From the NCBI GenBank assembly GCA_002914805.1, contig JXTB01000380.1:189554-253553 (forward strand): DNA of 64,000 nt, read 5' to 3'. The position numbers and the translations under genes are program-made. Of the stretch, positions 61,371 to 64,000 are shown piece after piece. This DNA comes from Parasponia andersonii. Its lineage: Eukaryota; Streptophyta; Magnoliopsida; Rosales; Cannabaceae. The first letter of the stretch is position 1. Every line of letters begins with the position of its first letter. Under the pieces are notes generated by a model. The model was not told the origin of the DNA. It searched no databases and worked only from the letters and a program-made list of their open reading frames with translations.

Positions 61371-64000
61371 CTCATCCTCCATGTGCAACCAAGTACAGTT
61401 TTTTGACATTTCTAAGAAACCTGAGAAAGATTCCAATGCGCAACCAAACACAATTATTCAAGTAACAATCACATCATCTTTATTTCCCTATTAATTTAAA
61501 AACTTGGAACTCGTCATACTAAACAACCCATAGATATTTTCTAGGCTCATATTTCATGTTCCATGCTAAAAAATTGTATGCCAATATACTAAATTTGACA
61601 CACTTTTTTTTTTTTTTGCATTTTGCTTATTAATAATAATAATAATAATTGTAATTAAACACTACTTTTATTTTCAAAATATTTGTTTTTCAATATCAAT
61701 TTTATTTTTTTGTTATCTAGTTACTGATCATAAAGCTCTGCTTCAACTACTAATTTTCAATTGCTCATATTCTACTTAAATGGATATTCTAGTAGTTACA
61801 ATTACTTATACTCAATATAGTGAGTAGTTTGTCAAGTTTCATCTTAAAGAGAGATTTCAATGAATCTTCATATATGATAAAGACTGAAAAAGAAAGTTAT
61901 GTAACTCAAAGCATCATAGCTTCATGTGACACAATACTCATCAAAATTATGTGCTAAAATTAACATAGTTGAATCATCCACTTGTGATTCTTCTATTTTG
62001 TACCTTTTATGAAATATGTGAGTAGCAATATAGTGAACGAGAGCTCTAATTTATAGGATTTTAGTGAGGATAAAGTTATAAATAAAATTTAATGAATAAA
62101 AACAAGAAAAAAGTATAATGTTTAAAATCTTGTGATGCATATTGTAAAATATATAAATATTTTATTATTTTAAAATAATAAAAATATTATAAATTATAAC
62201 ACACATTAAAATTTGTGATGCATGCTATAATTTTTTAGCTATATTTGGTAAAAAAAAAATAGCATATTCTAAAAATAATGCTAAATATACCATACCATTG
62301 GAGATATATATATATATATATATATTTGGCCAAATTTTAATACTTAATATTAGCATGACATATAGCATGCAAATGGACATATAGCATGCACTGCAGATGC
62401 TCTTATCTACTAAGATCATCTCCTATGTATTTATGCAAAAAAAGTGTTCATAGTACTATGTTTAACATAACATATAGAATTTAGAGATCATATTAAATTT
62501 CAATATGTATTATTTTTTATGTTATATCTGAAATACAAAGTAGTACGTGATATAATTTATGTTAAATTTAGCAAGTCGTTGGAAACTTTATTTTTTTTTT
62601 CTATGCATGCTAAAATTTAGCATTGACATCATATTAATTGGAGATGCTTTTAATAGAAATGTTATTGCCAATTGTATATTTAATTGAAAAAACAAAGATA
62701 AAAAACATAAATTTATGACGACTTTTTAAATAAAATAACGCTGCATGGAAAACTTTAAAAAAACGTTGTGCGATAGTTCTTTTCATTTAGAATCAAGTAA
62801 TAGGAATCTTGATTTTTGACCCTAAGGAAAATCTAATCGGTCAATTAAAAAATCTAGGACCTTTCAAAGACCGTACGCACACATGAGAACCCCACACATT
62901 CGAAAGGGCAAAAAAGTAAAAGTAAAAGTAAAAGTAAAAATTTGGCTGCCTAATTATTAAGGTGAGCGCAGAGCAGAGGGCAGAGATAAAACGCTTTAAA
63001 CTTTACTCAGCACGCGTCCGACAGAGTCAGTAACAGCAGATAATCTGCTGGAGTCTGTGCCTCCGCTGTCGTATCTCGACACGTGTAAGGACCGCAAGCT
63101 CATTGTTCAGATAGACGCCATTGCCGAGTGTACGTTGGCTGCCAAAGGCTTTTCTATCAAATCACGAACCGACACGTAGTCAGATGAGAGAGCTGCTGTG
63201 ACACACCAGCAGTAACATTGGAAAGTGGTGACCTGTGGTAGATCAGACAAATGCTCAAAACGTAAGACGAAGTTCCCATTGAAACACGTGTTTATCTCCA
63301 AGATTTTTCTTTTGACTTCCGGAAATATTTTTAACAGTTTTTTTTTTTTTGGGGGGAGGGAGGGTTGGGGGGGATCAATGGGAAGAGCATTTAATACGAA
63401 TTTGATGATTGATTTGATAAGATTTATTTTCTTACAATATTTCATTTTGTAAAAAATGAAATGAAATAAAATTAGTGCTTCTTTCTTTCTTTTTGTGGCG
63501 ATCAAAAAATGCCTTATATTTCCCATGTGGAGTGTTGCAGTACTTGAGATGTACAAAGGGCCGAGTGTTGAAAGGAAAATCACCCATCTTTTACTTGTTT
63601 TGAAATTGGATGCTTGTCCAAATAAACTTTCCTCATTTGATATTTATATCTGACATGATGGAAATTGACTAATTTACCTATATACCTCGTATTATTAAAA
63701 ACAATTTTTTTAAATTCATCCATACAAATTAAACTCTCGTTTTGTATTCAATCTTATTTCTAATATATTCCGCACTTTGTTTTTTCTTTTTAGTTCTATG
63801 CATAATAAGAATGTCTCACTTTACTTTAGGGATACATATTTTAGGTGTATGAAAAGTTGAAAACTAACTCAAATTCCACTATGACTCCTAAATTTAAACT
63901 GATTTTATGCGTATAAGTCTCCGTTGGAAATAAAATAAATTTTATTACTCACTCAAGTATTTTTATAAGAGAAAATTCTCAACTTCACTTTTCAAGCTCA
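61371..64000. other. Right flank, mostly AT-rich, no assured gene
   Basis: It holds an (AAT)n run (61630-61651), a (TA)n run (62306-62325), and pieces ending GGAGATGCTTTT (62640-62651) and GCAGATGCTCTTA (62394-62406) that resemble MITE ends. A less AT-rich patch lies at 62940-63300. Two palindromic ACACGTGT sites (63079-63086, 63284-63291) could be G-box/ABRE elements. Homopolymers T and G lie at 63340-63370. Confidence 0.35.
62997..63173 (+). other. Possible exon or gene remnant
   Basis: One plus-strand phase is open for about 58 codons without a Met, between TAA at about 62997 and TAG at about 63171. It contains DNLLESVPPLSYLD and DRKLIVQIDAIAE. It looks more protein-like than its surroundings and coincides with the higher-GC patch. 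I recognise no family, no splice sites decide it, and the opposite strand is open over part of it too. Confidence 0.2.

Noticed and set aside
63107-63583. A 158-residue minus-strand frame
   Set aside because: It includes a poly-Pro/Lys stretch from a homopolymer run, shows no known domain, and competes with an open plus-strand phase. It is not supported as a gene.

Overview
The window is nuclear DNA from a flowering plant, probably a dicot. The evidence is intron-containing genes, plant Ty1/copia (Sirevirus-type) and Ty3-like LTR retrotransposons, an R2R3-MYB gene with the canonical 130-bp second exon, and a nuclear tRNA gene. I cannot name the species. Only three host genes are supported: an R2R3-MYB transcription factor (10137-11483, +), an elongator tRNA-Met(CAU) (39795-39868, -), and a small four-CxxC zinc-finger protein (40048-41854, +). 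Most of the rest is nested retrotransposon sequence.

Layout. 1-8638 is element A, a long-LTR element with no coding capacity. Its 5' LTR is cut by the window edge and partly present twice around an N. 8639-12128 is host DNA around the MYB gene. 12129-13852 is a truncated LTR (D), followed by unclassified repeat-like sequence. 14646 to about 36480 is a decayed minus-strand Sirevirus-type copia element (F) that was opened by two plus-strand insertions: a GC-rich fragment with a Transposase_28-like, coiled-coil-rich broken gene (G, about 16263-20240) and a full copia element (E, 24861-34837). A diverged LTR of the E family (H) lies on the minus strand at about 36481-37819. 37820-44082 is host DNA with a MITE-like inverted repeat, the tRNA and the zinc-finger gene. 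44083-61370 is element B, same family as A, carrying a related element C (52771-60851) inside its 3' LTR. 61371-64000 is AT-rich flank with a less AT-rich patch near 63000.

Elements A, B and C form a group of large LTR elements (LTR about 2.1-2.7 kb, noncoding internal region about 3.7-4 kb) that keep tRNA-Met-type primer sites, and polypurine tracts where visible, but encode nothing recognisable. This is the LARD (large retrotransposon derivative) layout. Their internal regions can be aligned with one another and contain a conserved cluster of short hairpins, and their LTRs share a core of about 280 bp. They would need proteins supplied in trans.

Quality caveats. Single Ns at 877, 32033 and 58711 each sit where homology breaks, so they look like collapsed gaps. 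About 1880-3060 looks like a poorly polished consensus of otherwise normal element A sequence.
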